Shown here: positions 4,175 to 7,141 of the stretch, piece by piece
Numbering within the stretch: the stretch's first letter is position 1
Layout of the letters: the number at the start of each line of letters is the position of its first letter
NCBI GenBank assembly: GCA_022798035.1
Contig: JAAWLS010000120.1
Span: 1 to 7,141 of the forward strand
Reading direction: 5' to 3'
Source of the DNA: Lachnospiraceae bacterium
GTDB lineage: Bacteria; Bacillota; Clostridia; Lachnospirales; Lachnospiraceae
DNA length: 7,141 bases
Made by a program: the position numbers and the translations under genes
Notes under the pieces: generated by a model
Databases searched by the model: none
What the model was told of the DNA's origin: nothing
The model's input: only the letters and a program-made list of their open reading frames with translations

Positions 4175-6979
4175 ATGGAAAATGGAATGTTTGAGGAGAA
4201 TATCAGGATGAACCATATTCTCTACGATGCGAAAATCGGACTGTGGTATATTGAGCTAGAAGAGGGAAAACCGGGGCGGATGTATGCGGACCGTGCTATG
4301 CTGGAATTGCTGGGATTAGAGGAATCTCCAACTCCGGAGGAGTGCTACCAGCATTGGCACGAGAGAATAGAAAAATCTTCTCTTGGGGTTGTGAATGAAG
4401 CGGTAAATACTATGATTTCGGGACAGCACGGGGAAGTCAGCTACGCGTGGATGCATCCCATAAATGGAAAAATGTATGTGCGCTGCGGTGGAGTTCGGGA
4501 TTATGAATATACCCAGGGATTTCGTTTTCGAGGTTATCACCAGGATGTCTCAGAGATGGTTTCTCTGAAAAAAGAGACAGAGCAGCTAAGGAATTTTAAA
4601 GAGAATATGCTGCTTTCACTGAAAGATTTGTATGTGTCTGTGATGCTGCTGGAGATAGATACAAATGAAGTCTATCCCCTTTACCTGACAGAAGAGAGCA
4701 AAGCCGTTTTTTCAGAAAAAACAATGGCAGATATTGCTTTAAAGGATATGGTACAGTTTTATCATCCCGATGAACAGGAGCAGATGCGCAGAGAAATCAC
4801 GCTGGAAAATCTGAAAATTCAGATGGAAAAAGGGAAGGAGAAATATATCAGGGAGTACCGCAGAAAAATTCAGGGAGAATACCACTGGGTTAGTTTCACC
4901 TGCTATTTTGTACTAAAATCTTCTCAGAGACCCAGAGCCTTGATTGCCATTCAGGACATCCACGAGCAGAAAAAACAGGAGAAAGAATATCAGGAATATC
5001 TGAAAAACCGTTATGAAGGAAATATGGAGATTCTTCGGATGTCCCTGAAAAATACAAACATTCTGGAATATTATTACTATCCCAAGGAGGGCAGAATTGT
5101 TTTGCCGGAGAAAACAGCCCGCTATTATGGATGTGAGAAAGAGTATCAGCATGTAAAATATGATTTCGCAAAAGCACTGGTGGATATGGAATACTATGAC
5201 CTGTTCTGCCGGGTTCATGAATATATTAAAAACGGCGGGAAAAATGATTATTTTTATTACAGCTCCTGCCAGGAAAAATTCTGGTGCAAATGCAGTATTT
5301 CCAGTGTGAATTTTGACGAAGAAGGAAATACCGTTTTTGCAGTGGGAATTATTGAAGATTTGACTAAACAGCGCAAAATAGAGCGGGACAACGAGCGCTA
5401 TCAGTCCATTTATCAGTTTACTGTGGACACAGAGTACGATGGAATCGGAATTATAGATGTGGAAAATGGTAATACAGATGTGAAGGTGGCGGAACATATT
5501 AATCCAAAAGAACCCATAAAACAAGGGAACTTTATGGAAATTAAATCAAGATTTATTAATTTGTTTATGTGTCTGGAGGACAGGGATAAATATCACAAGA
5601 CAGAAATTACCATATCATCCATTCTGGAGCAGTTAAACCAGGCAGAGGAAGGGGTCCGTTATTATTTCAGAGGGCGTGAGGAAAAGGGGAAACGCCACAA
5701 AGAGTGTACCATACGGTATTTTGACGAGGAGCATACCAAGTTATTTGCCTGTGTCCGGGATATCGAGCAGCAGGTGTGGGCAGAAGAAAAAAGCAAGAAA
5801 GCGCTGCAGAAAGCCTTTGAGACAGCGGAACAGGCCAACCGGGCTAAAAGTGAGTTCCTGAGCAAGATGAGCCATGATATCAGGACGCCTATGAATGCCA
5901 TTGTGGGAATGGCGGCCATTGCGGAAGCCAACAGTGAAGATAGAGAGAGAGTCCATGACTGTTTGAATAAGATAAAGATAGCCAGCAGCCATCTGACGAA
6001 TCTGGTCAATGAAGTGCTGGATATGAGCCGGATTGAGAGCGGAAAGATGAATCTGGTGATAGAGGATTTTGATTTAGCGGAGCTGGCAAGAGAGACAGCA
6101 GATATTTTTCAGCTTAAGGCGGAGGAGAAAAATCAGAAGCTTACGCTTCAGATGGACAGCCTTAAACACAAAAATGTAATGGGAGACCAGTTAAGTCTGC
6201 AGAAAGTATTCAACAATATTCTGGGAAATGCAGTGAAATATACCCAGAAAGGAGGGAATGTGCTGTTTCAGGTGGAGGAGCTTCCATCCCTTCATCAGAA
6301 TTATGGATATTACAAATTTATTTTTGAGGACAATGGGTACGGCATGTCGGAAGAGTTCCAGCAAAAACTTTTTGAACCCTTTGAGCGCTCTGGCGACCCA
6401 AGAGTGGAGAGCATGGAAGGAACTGGACTGGGAATGCCCATTGCCTATAATCTGGTTCAGCTGATGCAGGGGGACATTCAGGTGGAGAGTGAATTGAACA
6501 AGGGTTCCAAATTTGTCATCACACTATTTCTGCCTCTGCAGGATGAGGAACAGGGCCAGGTTGAGGCTCAGGAGAGCAAAGGAGATGCTGTTGCCTTTCC
6601 GGGGAAACGGGTGCTTCTGGTGGAAGACAACGATTTGAATATTGAGATTGCCATGGAAATTTTGAAAATGTTTGAGCTGGAAGTATGTCTGGCTTATAAC
6701 GGACAGGAGGCAGTGGATACCTACCGAAGTCAGGAACCGGGCTATTTCGACATGGTTTTCATGGATATTCAGATGCCTGTGATGGACGGATATACAGCGG
6801 CAAAAGAAATCCGCGACAGCGGGCGTGAGGATTCTGACAAAATTCCTATTGTAGCCATGACGGCAAACGCTTTTTCTGAGGATGTGCAGAAAGCCATACA
6901 CACGGGAATGAACGACCATGTGGCAAAACCTATTGATATTAAACTTTTTATCAAAGTATTAGAAAAGTGGCTGTCCTGA
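4175..6979 (+). CDS. Multi-PAS hybrid sensor histidine kinase/response regulator
   Basis: A signalling kinase that autophosphorylates a histidine and passes the phosphate to its own receiver domain. The 934-residue protein from ATG 4175 has about four PAS-like sensor regions (roughly 10-126, 150-263, 285-400 and 410-532; the later ones are divergent), then a linker helix (about 532-560). HisKA has H567 in SHDIRTP. The HATPase domain has the N box (NNILGNAVKYT, N685), D719 in DNGYGM and GTGLGM at 749-754. The C-terminal receiver (about 812-934) has E817-D818, phospho-acceptor D864 (FMDIQMP), T896 and K918. All catalytic residues are intact. There is no DNA-binding, Hpt or cyclic-nucleotide output domain, so a separate partner must complete the relay. 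No membrane segment is present from this start, suggesting a cytosolic sensor of unknown ligand. The frame stays open upstream to a TTG at 4034 (981 residues), adding a hydrophobic stretch. Confidence 0.93.
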   Translation: MENGMFEENIRMNHILYDAKIGLWYIELEEGKPGRMYADRAMLELLGLEESPTPEECYQHWHERIEKSSLGVVNEAVNTMISGQHGEVSYAWMHPINGKMYVRCGGVRDYEYTQGFRFRGYHQDVSEMVSLKKETEQLRNFKENMLLSLKDLYVSVMLLEIDTNEVYPLYLTEESKAVFSEKTMADIALKDMVQFYHPDEQEQMRREITLENLKIQMEKGKEKYIREYRRKIQGEYHWVSFTCYFVLKSSQRPRALIAIQDIHEQKKQEKEYQEYLKNRYEGNMEILRMSLKNTNILEYYYYPKEGRIVLPEKTARYYGCEKEYQHVKYDFAKALVDMEYYDLFCRVHEYIKNGGKNDYFYYSSCQEKFWCKCSISSVNFDEEGNTVFAVGIIEDLTKQRKIERDNERYQSIYQFTVDTEYDGIGIIDVENGNTDVKVAEHINPKEPIKQGNFMEIKSRFINLFMCLEDRDKYHKTEITISSILEQLNQAEEGVRYYFRGREEKGKRHKECTIRYFDEEHTKLFACVRDIEQQVWAEEKSKKALQKAFETAEQANRAKSEFLSKMSHDIRTPMNAIVGMAAIAEANSEDRERVHDCLNKIKIASSHLTNLVNEVLDMSRIESGKMNLVIEDFDLAELARETADIFQLKAEEKNQKLTLQMDSLKHKNVMGDQLSLQKVFNNILGNAVKYTQKGGNVLFQVEELPSLHQNYGYYKFIFEDNGYGMSEEFQQKLFEPFERSGDPRVESMEGTGLGMPIAYNLVQLMQGDIQVESELNKGSKFVITLFLPLQDEEQGQVEAQESKGDAVAFPGKRVLLVEDNDLNIEIAMEILKMFELEVCLAYNGQEAVDTYRSQEPGYFDMVFMDIQMPVMDGYTAAKEIRDSGREDSDKIPIVAMTANAFSEDVQKAIHTGMNDHVAKPIDIKLFIKVLEKWLS

Positions 6980-6990
6980 GGCAGCAGAGC

Positions 6991-6995
6991 AGGAG
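6991..6995 (+). promoter_or_regulatory. Ribosome binding site of the 3'-terminal partial gene
   Basis: AGGAG lies 9 nt before the ATG at 7005, only 12 nt after the kinase stop. It supports 7005 over the in-frame GTG at 6999, which would be only 3 nt from the site. Confidence 0.6.
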
Positions 6996-7004
6996 TTTGT
7001 GAAA

Positions 7005-7141
7005 ATGTCAGAAAAAAAGAAGCATTCCAGGAATGATGCTGCCTTTACAGGAAATGATATAGAATATGGAAAACGGGAGCAGAGGAGATTAAGAAGGCAG
7101 AGGGAGAGAGAAATTAAATGGGATAAGCTGGACAATACAGC
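7005..7141 (+). CDS. 5' end of a gene, possibly an alcohol-acetyltransferase/condensation-fold protein (partial)
   Basis: The frame is open from ATG 7005 to the window edge, giving 45 complete codons. It begins MSEKKKHSRNDAAFTGND, then a very basic helical stretch (KREQRRLRRQRERE, about 23-36), then IKWDKLDNTA. There is no signal peptide. The W-x-KLDN-x-A element resembles what I recall as the opening of Lachnospiraceae proteins annotated as alcohol acetyltransferase or DUF6320-linked, where it starts the folded domain. Here the basic tail would be an N-terminal extension. The gene starts 25 nt after the kinase stop with no terminator between, so co-transcription is likely. That a coding region is present is well supported; the family is a tentative guess from about ten residues. 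Confidence 0.6.
   Translation, partial: MSEKKKHSRNDAAFTGNDIEYGKREQRRLRRQREREIKWDKLDNT

Noticed and set aside
4913..5524. A 203-codon antisense frame encoding a hydrophobic protein that looks like a membrane protein.
   Set aside because: It lies wholly inside the kinase PAS region. Hydrophobicity on the opposite strand is expected when the sense strand is rich in Glu and Lys codons. No ribosome binding site or recognisable family is present.
1..7141. CRISPR arrays, transposases, tRNA or rRNA genes, or a defence system.
   Set aside because: No regularly spaced repeats, transposase motifs, terminal inverted repeats or RNA gene signatures are visible on either strand. The genes are metabolic and regulatory.

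Overview
The window reads as a gut-type Firmicute, most likely a member of the Lachnospiraceae. The support is the moderate GC content, strong AGGAG-type ribosome binding sites, tight all-plus-strand gene packing, a YclM-type aspartokinase, a cytosolic family 31 glycosidase of the kind common in Blautia and Ruminococcus relatives, and a long multi-PAS hybrid histidine kinase. This placement rests on recognised family resemblance, not on a search. No rRNA, tRNA, CRISPR array, insertion sequence or phage gene is visible.

Region 1 (1-3941) looks like one operon of four genes. It opens with the last 23 codons of an upstream gene, possibly homoserine dehydrogenase, whose stop overlaps the aspartokinase start as ATGA. 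Aspartokinase (70-1389) follows, then a small HD-domain protein (1421-1876, 31-nt gap), then a GH31 alpha-glucosidase (1890-3941, 13-nt gap). No promoter or terminator is evident between them. The first part commits aspartate to the threonine/methionine/lysine pathway. The HD protein and the glucosidase have no obvious metabolic link to it.

Region 2 (3942-4174) is the only real intergenic space and the most structured non-coding stretch. It holds a good sigma-A-type promoter (TTGACA, 18 bp, TAAAAT). A TGGTAT/ATACCA inverted repeat straddles the -10 region. Behind the promoter lies a leader of about 180 nt containing a perfect 13-bp (up to 19-bp with G-U pairs) hairpin, plus an imperfect copy of its 5' arm that could pair with the same 3' arm.

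Region 3 (4175-7141) carries a soluble hybrid sensor kinase: about four PAS-like domains, then HisKA, HATPase and a C-terminal receiver, with no output domain. After 25 nt begins a gene cut by the window edge. Its basic N-terminus leads into a WDKLDNTA motif resembling the start of Lachnospiraceae alcohol-acetyltransferase/condensation-fold proteins. The kinase and this gene are probably co-transcribed.

Most of the coding content is ordinary. The best candidates for something undescribed are the structured leader and putative operator of the kinase gene, and the unexplained HD protein between an amino-acid gene and a sugar hydrolase.
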